Assembly: GCF_022601735.1 (NCBI RefSeq) | Contig: NZ_JAKUMM010000001.1 | Coordinates: forward strand, 210,911 to 274,910 | Direction: 5' to 3' | Source of the DNA: Atopomonas sediminilitoris | GTDB taxonomy: Bacteria; Pseudomonadota; Gammaproteobacteria; Pseudomonadales; Pseudomonadaceae | DNA length: 64,000 nt | In this document: positions 19,374 through 28,006 of the stretch, piece by piece | Numbering within the stretch: position 1 is the first letter of the stretch | Layout of the letters: every line of letters starts with the position of its first letter | Made by a program: the position numbers and the translations under genes | Notes under the pieces: model-generated | What the model was told of the DNA's origin: nothing | Databases searched by the model: none | Seen by the model: the letters and a program-made list of their open reading frames with translations, nothing else

Positions 19374-20141
19374 ATGTTGTCTTCTCGCCCATTGAATGCC
19401 TTACATCCCGTTGCCCTGATCGGTGCCGGCCCCGGCGACCCAGAGCTGATCACCCTCAAAGCCGTGCGCACCTTAGCGCAAGCCGATGTGGTGCTGATCG
19501 ACGACTTGGTTAACCCGCTCATACTGGAGCACTGCCCCCATGCCCGCGTGGTTCGCGTGGGTAAGCGCGGCGGCTGCCGCAGCACCCCGCAAGCGTTTAT
19601 ACAACGCTTGATGTTGCGCTACGCCCGCCAAGGCAAGCGCGTGGCGCGCCTAAAAGGCGGCGATCCCTGCATTTTTGGTCGTGGCATTGAAGAAGCCGAT
19701 TGGCTAACCGAGCACGGCGTGCCCAGCACAGTCATCAACGGCATCACTGCCGGCTTAGCCGGTGCCACGCAGTGCGGCATTAGCCTAACGCTGCGCGGTG
19801 TGAGCCGTGGCGTGACCTTAGTCACCGCCCACACGCAAGACGACAGCAACCTCAATTGGTCTGCGCTGGCGCAAACCGGCACCACCTTGGTGGTGTACAT
19901 GGGGGTGGCCAAGCTTGCTGATATCCGCTTAGGGCTGTTGGCCGGTGGCATGCGCGATGACATGCCCGTGGCCATGATTGAGAACGCCACTCTGCCCAAT
20001 CAACGCGAGTGCCGCAGCACGCTGGCTGGCATGCAGCAAGATGCCCTCGACTTTGCCCTGCAAAGCCCGGCCGTCTTAGTGATTGGTGAGGTTGCCGCGC
20101 AACACGCCCAAGCCGTACTGGCGGCGGCGCACAGCGCTTAA
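19374..20141 (+). CDS. cobA: Uroporphyrinogen-III C-methyltransferase
   Basis: A 255-residue SUMT enzyme that methylates uroporphyrinogen III twice with S-adenosylmethionine to precorrin-2, the precursor of the sirohaem of NirB. Tetrapyrrole-methylase motifs seen: GAGPGDPELITLKA near the N terminus, RLKGGDPCIFGRG near 90, and GITAGLAGATQCGISLT. It lacks the CysG dehydrogenase/ferrochelatase half, so it is the monofunctional type. Last gene of the nitrite/nitrate operon, 15 bp after nasA with GGAG as ribosome binding site, so the cofactor is made together with the enzyme. Confidence 0.95.
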   Translation: MLSSRPLNALHPVALIGAGPGDPELITLKAVRTLAQADVVLIDDLVNPLILEHCPHARVVRVGKRGGCRSTPQAFIQRLMLRYARQGKRVARLKGGDPCIFGRGIEEADWLTEHGVPSTVINGITAGLAGATQCGISLTLRGVSRGVTLVTAHTQDDSNLNWSALAQTGTTLVVYMGVAKLADIRLGLLAGGMRDDMPVAMIENATLPNQRECRSTLAGMQQDALDFALQSPAVLVIGEVAAQHAQAVLAAAHSA

Positions 20142-20217
20142 CGCTTAACGTCGGCGCTGCCACAGCAGCGCCGAGCAAGGTGCCTAGCCTCGCGTCACCC
20201 GCACGCGAGCTATTTAT

Positions 20218-20243
20218 ACCCGGGTAACCCCCGGGTTTTTTTT
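20218..20243 (+). terminator. Terminator of the nirB-nirD-nasA-cobA operon
   Basis: Stem ACCCGGG / CCCGGGT with a 5-nt loop followed by a T8 run, 76 bp after the cobA stop codon. Confidence 0.85.
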
Positions 20244-20248
20244 GCCGA

Positions 20249-20548
20249 TTATTTGGGGTTTAACTGGGTTTTAAAGTGCGCTTTTAGGTCATCCACGGTG
20301 AACAGTTTCAGCTTGCTCACGCCTTGGGTTTCCGCTTGGCCTTCGTGCCATAGGCGCAACTTGCTGGCGAGCAGCTCTGCCTCGGCAACATTGCGTGCCA
20401 CATCTTGGCTATGCGGCAAGCCAAAACGACGCTTAAACGTGCCCACCGACATAAAATCCACCCGTGGAAAATAGCCGCCCTGCGCCAACTGCACATCCAC
20501 CCGGTAGTGCCCTTTAGCCACGTACTCTCTGGAGTTCACCGCAAACAT
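20249..20548 (-). CDS. Small unknown protein, paralog A of a tandem pair
   Basis: A 99-residue soluble protein starting MFAVNSREYVAKGHYRVDV. It is clearly paralogous to the next gene (20702-21010): shared blocks are the EYV-KGHYRVD opening, PRVDFM-VG-FKRRFGLP, DVA-NVAEAE/D-LASK, W---Q-ETQG, and DDL--HFK. No known domain is recognised and there is no signal peptide or membrane segment. The start is set at ATG 20548 by GAGGGTGATC upstream. It converges on cobA across the operon terminator. Function unknown. Confidence 0.7.
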   Translation of the reverse strand: MFAVNSREYVAKGHYRVDVQLAQGGYFPRVDFMSVGTFKRRFGLPHSQDVARNVAEAELLASKLRLWHEGQAETQGVSKLKLFTVDDLKAHFKTQLNPK

Positions 20549-20653
20549 GATCACCCTCGCCTCTCACACCCGCCGATTCTGGCGTACGCGCCAATTTTAA
20601 GGCGGCTTTAAGCGGCAAATACTGATCTAAAGCAAGCCAAACAGCAGGCATGA

Positions 20654-20679
20654 AAAAACCGGCTGCCATGCCGGTTTTT
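20654..20679 (-). terminator. Terminator after paralog B
   Basis: AAAAACCGGC / GCCGGTTTTT around a 6-nt loop, a symmetric stem with T run on both strands. It lies 22 bp past the stop of the 20702-21010 gene, so paralogs A and B are separate transcription units. Confidence 0.8.
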
Positions 20680-20701
20680 GTCTTCTGCTCAGTGCGCTCA
20701 C

Positions 20702-21010
20702 TCAGGCGAATTCTGCGACATCCCGCAACTTAAAATGCGAGCGCAAATCATCGAGTAAAAACACCCGCACGCGATCCAAGCCTTGGGTTTCTGACTGCGC
20801 CACGTGCCAGACGCTGGCTTTACTTGCCAACACATCGGCCTCTGCCACGTTGTTGGCCACATCTTGATCCGGCAACCCAAAGCGGCGCTTAAATGCGCCA
20901 ACGGTCATAAAGTCAACGCGCGGCAGATAGCCATAACGCTCATCGTGCAGGTCGACGCGGTAGTGACCTTTACTGACATATTCCTTCGAACACACATTCA
21001 GCATGCCCAT
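20702..21010 (-). CDS. Small unknown protein, paralog B of a tandem pair
   Basis: A 102-residue protein beginning MGMLNVCSKEYVSKGHYRVDL, homologous along its whole length to paralog A. It differs by an extra DERYGYLPRVDF segment and by the C terminus (KLRDVAEFA). The ATG at 21010 is chosen because GAGGAG precedes it by 5 nt; an in-frame ATG at 21028 lacks this. Conserved acidic and basic residues suggest a soluble alpha/beta fold, but I know no family. The terminator between the copies and the separate ribosome binding sites indicate independent expression after duplication. Confidence 0.7.
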   Translation of the reverse strand: MGMLNVCSKEYVSKGHYRVDLHDERYGYLPRVDFMTVGAFKRRFGLPDQDVANNVAEADVLASKASVWHVAQSETQGLDRVRVFLLDDLRSHFKLRDVAEFA

Positions 21011-21202
21011 GTCTTGCTCCTCAATCATTGATCATACGGCGGCGCACTAGCGCTTAACGTCAGCGGCCGTCTTAGCGCTGTGAGGCGCGATCTGACTGCC
21101 GAGTCACACACGAGCGACAATCGGCAAGCTCACCACGTTTGCAAGCTTGACTCGCATCACAACTCGCCCCCACGCGACGCTCTAGATCGGGCGATTATTG
21201 TT

Positions 21203-21214
21203 TGTATCGATACA
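21203..21214. promoter_or_regulatory. Palindrome upstream of the RND efflux genes
   Basis: Perfect 12-bp palindrome TGTATCGATACA in the 282-bp gap before the efflux adaptor, followed by a reiterated GATTCGATTCGATTGATAC. It could be a TetR- or MarR-type operator, since such pumps are often locally repressed, but no regulator gene is adjacent. Confidence 0.4.
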
Positions 21215-21292
21215 GACGTTTGCTGGATTCGATTCGATTGATACGCACCCGCTCGGCACACTGCGCCACATCTTGTTATTGCGGAGCCTGTC

Positions 21293-22540
21293 ATGTCGGC
21301 CTCTTTGCCTAAGCGCCTACCTCACCTTATTCGTCTTGCCGTGCTGGGCCCCGCGCTGGGGCTGATCGCCGCGTGCCAGCCCGCTGCGGAGCAACACAGC
21401 CAAGCAGCCCCTGCGCGCGTTAGCGTAGCCGCTGTGGTCAGCCAAACGGTGATCGAGTGGGATGAGTTCAGTGCACGCTTAGAAGCACCGCATGCGATTG
21501 AAATACGGCCACGGGTGTCGGGCTATATCGATGCCGTGGCCTTTACCGAAGGCGCGCGCGTGCGCAAAGGCGACCTGTTATTTCAGATCGACCCACGCCC
21601 TTTTACCGCCGAAGTGAAGCGCCTTGAGGCTCAGCAAACACAGGCGCGAGCGGCCTATAAACGCGCCCAAAACGAAGCGCAGCGTGGTGCCCAGTTGCGT
21701 CAGCGACAGATGATGTCAACCGAGCAAGCCGAAGCACGGCAAAGCAGTGCCGAAGAAGCAGCCGCTGCTTTGGCGGCGATCAGTGCGCAGCTGGACAACG
21801 CCCGACTAAACCTTGAGTTCACCCGCATTAGCGCACCCATCGACGGTCGCGTGGGGCGTGCCATGATCACCGCCGGCAACTTAGTCAGCGCCGGCGACAG
21901 CCTGTTGACCAATCTAGTGTCTACCGATCAGGTCTACGCCTATTTTGATGTGAATGAACAGGCCTACCTGAAATACCAAGACATTGCCCAAGCCCGCGGC
22001 ACCGATGTGCACGACAGCAGTCCCGTGTTAATGGCGCTCAGTGATGAGGCCGAGTTTAGCCACCACGGGCAGTTAGATTTTCTCGACAACCAGATCAACC
22101 CCAACACCGGCACCTTGCGCGCTCGCGCACTGTTCGCCAACCCCGACGAGCAATTCACCCCCGGCCTTTATGCTCGGATCAAGCTGCGTGGCAGCGCACC
22201 GTACGCCGCCCAACTGATCAGCGAAAACGCCATCGGTACCGATCTTGGGCGCAAATATGTCTTGGTGCTTAACGCTGACAATCAAGTGGATTACCGCGGC
22301 GTCACCCTTGGCCCGCGCATCGCGGGGCTGCGCATCGTGCGCGATGGTCTTAAGGCTGGCGAGCGGATTGTGGTCAACGGGCTACAGCGCGCCTTTCCCG
22401 GCAGTACCGTGACCCCAGAAGACGTGCCGATGGCCGATGCCAAAACCCTTACCGCCCTTGAACAGCTGCATGACCGTGATAGCCAAAACGATGCGCCGCG
22501 TGTTGTACAACGCCCAGCCGCGCGTTCTCCCCAGAGCTAA
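21293..22540 (+). CDS. RND efflux periplasmic adaptor lipoprotein
   Basis: A 415-residue membrane-fusion protein of the AcrA/MexA class. The lipoprotein signal ends at LIAAC (acylated Cys28). The biotinyl-lipoyl-like motif RPRVSGYIDAVAFTEGARVRKGDLLFQIDPRPF is followed by a helical hairpin rich in Ala and Gln (about 105-175) and by the return strand FTRISAPIDGRVGRAMITAGNLV. It bridges the inner-membrane pump to an outer-membrane channel. It lies 18 bp before the RND permease gene. No outer-membrane factor is encoded nearby, so the pump probably uses one from elsewhere. Confidence 0.93.
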   Translation: MSASLPKRLPHLIRLAVLGPALGLIAACQPAAEQHSQAAPARVSVAAVVSQTVIEWDEFSARLEAPHAIEIRPRVSGYIDAVAFTEGARVRKGDLLFQIDPRPFTAEVKRLEAQQTQARAAYKRAQNEAQRGAQLRQRQMMSTEQAEARQSSAEEAAAALAAISAQLDNARLNLEFTRISAPIDGRVGRAMITAGNLVSAGDSLLTNLVSTDQVYAYFDVNEQAYLKYQDIAQARGTDVHDSSPVLMALSDEAEFSHHGQLDFLDNQINPNTGTLRARALFANPDEQFTPGLYARIKLRGSAPYAAQLISENAIGTDLGRKYVLVLNADNQVDYRGVTLGPRIAGLRIVRDGLKAGERIVVNGLQRAFPGSTVTPEDVPMADAKTLTALEQLHDRDSQNDAPRVVQRPAARSPQS

Positions 22541-22558
22541 TCACGGCGGACATTGATC

Positions 22559-25500
22559 ATGAATTTTTCTCAGTTTTTTATTCAGCGCCCGATTTTTGCC
22601 GCCGTGCTGTCGCTGTTGATTGTGATTGCCGGCAGCTTGTCGCTGGTGCAACTGCCCATCAGCGAATACCCCGATGTTGTCCCGCCGACCGTAGTAGTGC
22701 GCGCCACCTTCCCCGGCGCCAACCCTAAAGTCATTGGTGAAACCGTGGCCTCGCCGTTGGAGCAAGCGATTACCGGCGTGGAGAACATGCTGTACCTGTC
22801 CTCACAAGCCACCGCCGACGGCCGCCTAACGTTAACCATCACCTTCGCCATCGGCACCGACCTCGACAAAGCGCAAGTGCAAGTGCAAAACCGCGTGACG
22901 CGCACCCAACCGACCTTGCCGATTGAAGTACAGCGCTTGGGCGTCACGGTGGATAAAGCCTCGCCGGACCTGACCTTAGTGGTGCACCTGACCTCGCCGG
23001 ATAATCGTTACGACATGCTGTATTTGTCTAACTACGCCGCGCTCAATTTGCGCGATGAGTTAGCCCGTTTAGACGGGGTCGGCGATGTGCAGTTATTTGG
23101 CCTAGGCAACTACTCTCTGCGCGTATGGTTAGACCCGCACAAAACCGCCTCACGCGGGCTAACCGCCAGCGATGTGGTCAACGCCATCCGTGAGCAAAAT
23201 CGCCAAGTCGCCGCCGGTAGCCTAGGCGCGCCGCCCAGCGCCAACGATGCCAGCTTCCAACTGCTGATCAACACCCAAGGCCGCTTAGTCAGCGAAGACG
23301 AGTTTGCCAATATCATTGTGCGCGCCGGCGAACACGGTGAAATCACCCGCCTGCGCGACATTGCACGGATCGAGTTAGGCTCTAGCCAGTACGCCCTGCG
23401 CTCGCTGCTGAACAATCAGCCTGCCGTGGCCATGCCGGTGTTCCAGCGCCCCGGCTCCAACGCGATTGCGTTGTCGGATGCCGTGCGCGAGCGGATGGAT
23501 CAACTGAAGCAGCGCTTCCCCGAAGGCATCGACTACCAGATCGTCTACGACCCCACGGTGTTTGTGCGCGGCTCAATCAAAGCGGTGGTGAGCACACTGC
23601 TTGAGGCGATTTTGTTGGTGGTGTTGGTGGTGATCCTGTTTCTGCAAACGTGGCGGGCCTCGATCATTCCATTGTTAGCCGTACCGGTGTCCTTGATTGG
23701 CACCTTTGCGGTGATGCATTTATTGGGCTTCTCGCTCAACGCCCTGTCACTGTTTGGTCTAGTGCTGGCCATTGGCATCGTGGTGGATGACGCCATCGTG
23801 GTTGTGGAAAACGTCGAGCGCAATATTGGCCTCGGCCACAGCCCACTGGAGGCCACCCGCCGCGCCATGCGCGAAGTGACTGGGCCGATTGTCGCCACCG
23901 CGTTAGTGCTGTGCGCCGTGTTCGTGCCTACCGCCTTTATCACCGGCTTAACGGGGCAGTTTTACCAGCAGTTTGCCCTGACCATTGCCATCTCCACGGT
24001 GATCTCGGCGTTTAACTCACTGACCCTGTCGCCCGCGCTGGCCGCTGTCTTGCTCAAAAGCCACGACACCCCCAAAGACCGGCTATCGCGACTGATTGAT
24101 CGCCTACTGGGGCGCTGGCTGTTTGCGCCCTTTAACCGCGCCTTTGCCCGCGCCGGCAATGGTTACGTCGGCGGCGTGCGGCGGGTTCTGCGCGCCAGCG
24201 GCATTGGCTTGGTGCTGTACGCCGGTTTACTGGGCCTGACATGGCTGGGTTTTGCCAGCACCCCGACCGGGTTTGTGCCCGCGCAAGACAAGCAATACTT
24301 GGTGGCCTTCGCCCAACTGCCCGATGCCGCCAGCCTTGAACGCACCGAAGCGGTGATGCGGGAAATGTCGCGCATCGCCGGTGAGCACCCAGGCGTGGAA
24401 AACACCGTGGCCTTCCCCGGGCTCTCGATCAATGGTTTCACCAACAGCTCCAACAGCGGCATTGTCTTTACTCCGCTAAAGCCGTTCAGCGAGCGACAAG
24501 ACCCTAGCCTGTCGGCGCATGCGATTGCCGCCGAACTCAATCAACGCTTTGCGGCCATTCAAGAAGCGTACATTGCGATCTTCCCGCCACCTCCGGTGCA
24601 AGGCTTAGGCACCATTGGCGGCTTCCGTGTGCAACTCAAAGACACCGGCAACTACGGCTACGAGGCGCTGTATGAGGAAACACAAAAAATCCTCAGCAAA
24701 AGCCGCCAAGTGCCCGAACTGGCAGGTTTATTCAGCAGCTATCAGGTCAACGTGCCGCAAATTGATGCCGATATCGACCGCGACAAAGCCAAAACCCACG
24801 GCGTGGCCATCAGCGATATCTTCGACACCTTGCAGGTCTATCTAGGCTCGCTGTATGCCAACGACTTCAATCGCTTTGGGCGCACCTATCAGGTCAATGT
24901 GCAGGCCGAGCAACAGTTTCGTCTCTCGCCCGAGCAGATCGGCCAACTAAAAGTGCGCAACCAACGCGGCGAAATGGTGCCCTTATCGACCTTCGTGACC
25001 GTTAGCGATAGCGCAGGCCCCGATCGAGTGATGCACTACAACGGCGTGCTCACCGCCGAGATCAATGGCGGCGCCGCACCCGGCTTTAGCAGCGGTCAAG
25101 CACAAGCGGCAATGGAAAAACTGCTGCGAGACGAGCTGCCACCCGGCATGAGCTTTGAGTGGACCGACCTCACCTACCAGCAACTGCTGGCCGGCAATAC
25201 CGCTTTATGGGTGTTCCCGCTGTGTGTGCTGCTGGCTTTCTTAGTGCTCGCGGCACAGTACGAAAGCTGGAGCCTGCCCTTGGCCGTGATCCTGATCGTG
25301 CCGATGACCCTGCTCAGCGCCATCAGCGGGGTGATATTGAGCGGCGGCGATAACAACATCTTCACCCAGATCGGCCTAATCGTGCTGGTCGGCTTGGCCT
25401 GTAAAAACGCCATCTTGATTGTCGAATTCGCCAAGGAACAAGAGGCCGAAGGACTCAGCACCTGGGATGCCGTGCTGCAAGCGTGTCGCCTGCGTTTGCG

Positions 25501-25738
25501 CCCGATTTTGATGACCAGCGTGGCCTTTATCATGGGCGTGGTGCCCTTGGTGCTGTCCAGCGGTGCCGGTGCTGAAATGCGTCAAGCCATGGGCATTGCC
25601 GTGTTCAGCGGCATGCTCGGCGTCACCCTATTCGGCCTGCTGTTGACCCCGCTGTTTTATTGGCTGGTGCGCCTAGCGCAGCAACGCTTGCACACCCGCA
25701 AGGTAGCGGTGCGCCCAACAGCCAACCCTCTTCCCTGA
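22559..25738 (+). CDS. RND multidrug efflux permease (HAE1 family)
   Basis: A 1059-residue AcrB/MexB-like proton-driven exporter. It opens MNFSQFFIQRPIFAAVLSLL, has the usual two sets of six helices with large periplasmic loops, the helix-4 proton-relay region GLVLAIGIVVDDAIVVVENVER (double Asp), and FGLLLTPLFYWLV near the end. ATG 22559 is used; the TTG two codons earlier is unlikely. The last 64 bases of the gene, coding for a tail outside the conserved domain, belong to a 120-bp direct repeat found again at 27376, so the present C terminus may have been replaced or copied. Substrates cannot be predicted. Confidence 0.95.
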   Translation: MNFSQFFIQRPIFAAVLSLLIVIAGSLSLVQLPISEYPDVVPPTVVVRATFPGANPKVIGETVASPLEQAITGVENMLYLSSQATADGRLTLTITFAIGTDLDKAQVQVQNRVTRTQPTLPIEVQRLGVTVDKASPDLTLVVHLTSPDNRYDMLYLSNYAALNLRDELARLDGVGDVQLFGLGNYSLRVWLDPHKTASRGLTASDVVNAIREQNRQVAAGSLGAPPSANDASFQLLINTQGRLVSEDEFANIIVRAGEHGEITRLRDIARIELGSSQYALRSLLNNQPAVAMPVFQRPGSNAIALSDAVRERMDQLKQRFPEGIDYQIVYDPTVFVRGSIKAVVSTLLEAILLVVLVVILFLQTWRASIIPLLAVPVSLIGTFAVMHLLGFSLNALSLFGLVLAIGIVVDDAIVVVENVERNIGLGHSPLEATRRAMREVTGPIVATALVLCAVFVPTAFITGLTGQFYQQFALTIAISTVISAFNSLTLSPALAAVLLKSHDTPKDRLSRLIDRLLGRWLFAPFNRAFARAGNGYVGGVRRVLRASGIGLVLYAGLLGLTWLGFASTPTGFVPAQDKQYLVAFAQLPDAASLERTEAVMREMSRIAGEHPGVENTVAFPGLSINGFTNSSNSGIVFTPLKPFSERQDPSLSAHAIAAELNQRFAAIQEAYIAIFPPPPVQGLGTIGGFRVQLKDTGNYGYEALYEETQKILSKSRQVPELAGLFSSYQVNVPQIDADIDRDKAKTHGVAISDIFDTLQVYLGSLYANDFNRFGRTYQVNVQAEQQFRLSPEQIGQLKVRNQRGEMVPLSTFVTVSDSAGPDRVMHYNGVLTAEINGGAAPGFSSGQAQAAMEKLLRDELPPGMSFEWTDLTYQQLLAGNTALWVFPLCVLLAFLVLAAQYESWSLPLAVILIVPMTLLSAISGVILSGGDNNIFTQIGLIVLVGLACKNAILIVEFAKEQEAEGLSTWDAVLQACRLRLRPILMTSVAFIMGVVPLVLSSGAGAEMRQAMGIAVFSGMLGVTLFGLLLTPLFYWLVRLAQQRLHTRKVAVRPTANPLP

Positions 25739-25794
25739 GCCTATGGCTCTCTCCTACCCGCGCTTTGGGTTGCTCCGAGCGCGGTTTTTTTTGC
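25675..25794 (+). repeat. Direct repeat copy 1 (RND gene end plus terminator)
   Basis: A 120-bp segment found again at 27376-27495 with two mismatches (C/A and A/T). Copy 1 spans the last 64 bases of the RND permease gene including its stop, and the following terminator. The two copies bound the pirin-TauE gene pair. Confidence 0.92.
25758..25792 (+). terminator. Terminator of the RND efflux operon
   Basis: Stem CCGCGCT / AGCGCGG with a 13-nt loop followed by T8. The same terminator is present in repeat copy 2 after the TauE gene. Confidence 0.88.
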
Positions 25795-25901
25795 CCAGCT
25801 TTTATCATCTATTTATTCGATATTTTTAGCGCAATTAACACGCTTTTTATTCACCAAACAGATCAATAAAGTGAGCTCATTGCCTTTTATGGAGCCGAAC
25901 C

Positions 25902-26597
25902 ATGCTGTATCACCGCCCCGCGAAACAACGTGGCCAAGCCCACTTGGACTGGCTGGATAGCCGTTTCAGCTTTTCTTTTGCCGAGTACTTCGACCCTGCG
26001 CACATGGGCTTTTCGGTGCTGCGGGTGATCAACGATGATCGCATCGCCCCCAGTGGTGGTTTCCCAACCCACCCGCACCGCAATATGGAAATCATCAGCG
26101 TGATGCTCGAAGGCCAACTGGCCCACCAAGACAGCACCGGCGAACGTGGCGTGATTGAGCCAGGCGAAGTGCAACATATGACCGCTGGGCAAGGCATTCG
26201 CCACAGTGAGTTCAACCCAAGCGACAGCCAAGCAGCACGTTTACTGCAAATCTGGATCACCCCGCACAGCCAAGGCTTAACCCCACGCTACCAGCAAGCC
26301 CGAGTTGCTCAGCAAGGCCCAGTCACCTTAGTGGCCGCCGAGCACAATGCCCCACTCGAGATTGCCCAAGACGTTCGCCTCTACCGTGTGCAACTTGCCG
26401 CTGGCGAACAGCTGAGCCTGACAACAGCCGAGCGCTGGGGTTATCTGCATGCCTACGCGGGCAGCGCACAGGGTAACTACGCCAGCTTTAACGATGGCGA
26501 TGCACTGGGCTTAGGTCAGCAACACACCCTGCAGCTAACCGCCGGCGAGTTCGGTTTTAGCGCTCTATGGTTCGACTTGCCGCCGGGGCACGCATGA
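25902..26597 (+). CDS. Pirin-family protein
   Basis: A 231-residue bicupin protein of the pirin/YhhW family; some members are quercetin 2,3-dioxygenases. The metal site is complete: H57 and H59 in THPHRNME, H101 and E103 in RHSEFN. The N-terminal signature FSFAEYFDPAHMGFSVLRVINDDRIAPSGGF is typical, and the second cupin is degenerate as usual. Cytosolic. Its stop codon overlaps the ATG of the TauE gene (ATGA). The physiological role of bacterial pirins is mostly unclear. The pair is bounded by 120-bp direct repeats, a sign of acquisition or rearrangement. Confidence 0.9.
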   Translation: MLYHRPAKQRGQAHLDWLDSRFSFSFAEYFDPAHMGFSVLRVINDDRIAPSGGFPTHPHRNMEIISVMLEGQLAHQDSTGERGVIEPGEVQHMTAGQGIRHSEFNPSDSQAARLLQIWITPHSQGLTPRYQQARVAQQGPVTLVAAEHNAPLEIAQDVRLYRVQLAAGEQLSLTTAERWGYLHAYAGSAQGNYASFNDGDALGLGQQHTLQLTAGEFGFSALWFDLPPGHA

Positions 26598-27346
26598 GCA
26601 CCGAGTTACCGCTGAACGAACCGTTGTTCTGGCTGTTAGCCAGTGTTGGGGTGGTGCTCAGTGGCATTTCTAAGTCAGGGTTGGCCGGCGGCGCTGGAGT
26701 GATCGCCGTGCCGTTATTAAGCCTTGTGCTGCCGCTACCGCTGGCTACCGCGCTGCTATTACCGTTGCTGATCGCCATGGATGCGCAAACCCTTCGCTAC
26801 TACTGGCGGCAGATTAGCTGGCCAGAGGCGCGCCTGCTGTTGCCTGCTGCCGCCTTAGGGGTTGCGCTGGGTACCGCGTTGTTAGGCAGCCTGTCGGCCA
26901 CGCACTTACAGCTCATTTTGGGTGTGCTCTGTGTGCTGTTTGCCCTGTGGCAAAACCTGCTGCCCTACCTTACTGGCTGGCGCCGTGCTGCCCTGCTGTG
27001 GGGCACTCTTAGCGGGGTGAGCAGCACCTTGCTGCATGCCGGCGGGCCACCGCTAAATGCCTATCTGCTGGGGCGCAACTTAACCAAACCCCATTGGCTC
27101 GCCACCGCTGCGGTGGTGTTTGCACTGATGAACTGGCTCAAAGTGCCGGCCTACCTGACGGTTGGCAGTTGGTCGCTCAGCGTATTGCTCTGCGCCTTGG
27201 GCCTGCTGCCCTTCGCGTGGCTGGGCGTGTGGCTCGGCAAGCACCTGCAAGGACGAATCAACGAACAGCAGTTTATTCGCCTGTGTCGCGGCCTATTGCT
27301 GCTCTCGGGGCTGTTACTGCTGGGCAAAGGTTGGCTGGCAACCTAA
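26594..27346 (+). CDS. TauE/SafE-family membrane transporter
   Basis: A 250-residue integral membrane protein with about eight hydrophobic segments and the family motif GISKSGLAGGAGVIAVPLLSL at the N terminus, repeated weakly in the second half (LHAGGPPLNAYLLGR). TauE/SafE proteins are thought to export sulfite, sulfoacetate or related anions; the substrate here is unknown. The start at 26594 is set by the ATGA overlap with pirin; an upstream in-frame start lies within pirin. Cotranscribed with pirin and followed by a copy of the RND terminator. Confidence 0.87.
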   Translation: MSTELPLNEPLFWLLASVGVVLSGISKSGLAGGAGVIAVPLLSLVLPLPLATALLLPLLIAMDAQTLRYYWRQISWPEARLLLPAAALGVALGTALLGSLSATHLQLILGVLCVLFALWQNLLPYLTGWRRAALLWGTLSGVSSTLLHAGGPPLNAYLLGRNLTKPHWLATAAVVFALMNWLKVPAYLTVGSWSLSVLLCALGLLPFAWLGVWLGKHLQGRINEQQFIRLCRGLLLLSGLLLLGKGWLAT

Positions 27347-27375
27347 GCCAAGCGAGGCACCCCGGGCAGCGCCCC

Positions 27376-27495
27376 AGCGCAGCAACGCTTGCAAACCCGC
27401 AAGGTAGCGGTGCGCCCTACAGCCAACCCTCTTCCCTGAGCCTATGGCTCTCTCCTACCCGCGCTTTGGGTTGCTCCGAGCGCGGTTTTTTTTGC
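27376..27495 (+). repeat. Direct repeat copy 2 (includes terminator)
   Basis: Same 120 bp as 25675-25794, two mismatches. Here the part corresponding to the RND reading frame is non-coding and the terminator (CCGCGCT / AGCGCGG, T8) serves the pirin-TauE unit. It stands 30 bp past the TauE stop codon. Confidence 0.92.
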
Positions 27496-27508
27496 ATTCA
27501 ATAGCGTG

Positions 27509-27856
27509 TTAACGGCCCAAGTATTCGTCAATCAAGTTGGCTAGACGCCGGTGCAACTCATCTTCAAAACTGTCGAAATCACGCCCCAAAGCCTGCAAAT
27601 AGCGCGCAACGTGCTCATCGCTGAGGCGCTTTTGCTGCAGGCTAAACTGCACCTCCGCTAGGGTTTTGTCGTAGCGCGGCACCAACTGCCAACTCGCCAG
27701 TGCCGTTTCGTGCTGATTCATCAAAGGTTCAGCGAATTGGCAGAAACCTTCGATTAACTCGGCGCCATTGGACCCCAAACAACCGGGTTCTACGCGGCAT
27801 AACACCTGCAACTTGCGCTCGGGGGGCAAGGCGGCGGGGCTTTTGTGCTGACTCAA
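27509..27856 (-). CDS. Conserved Pseudomonas hypothetical protein
   Basis: About 115 residues, soluble, resembling a conserved hypothetical protein I know from Pseudomonas genomes: RKLQVLCRVEPGCLGSNGAELIEGFCQFA, then WQLVPRYDKTLAEVQ and a C-terminal DSFEDELHRRLANLIDEYLGR. No catalytic motif is apparent. I place the start at TTG 27856 because AAGGAG lies 6 nt upstream; the ATG at 27910 has no such site and would add a Cys/Tyr-rich extension. Convergent with the TauE gene. Confidence 0.72.
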   Translation of the reverse strand: MSQHKSPAALPPERKLQVLCRVEPGCLGSNGAELIEGFCQFAEPLMNQHETALASWQLVPRYDKTLAEVQFSLQQKRLSDEHVARYLQALGRDFDSFEDELHRRLANLIDEYLGR

Positions 27857-28006
27857 GTGCAACTCCTTCAATAAGCCTATGCAGTAGATGTAGCAGAGAA
27901 CGTCGTGCAAGGCACAGACTAAAACGCTTGCGGTAGCGCTGAATAAATCGCGGCCTTTTTAGTGTGTTATCCCAAGACACCTGAAAACCCATCAGGCTCA
28001 CCAAGG

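Noticed and set aside
25795..27375. Insertion sequence or transposon
   Set aside because: The repeat-bounded segment holds only pirin and TauE genes, with no transposase and no terminal inverted repeats.
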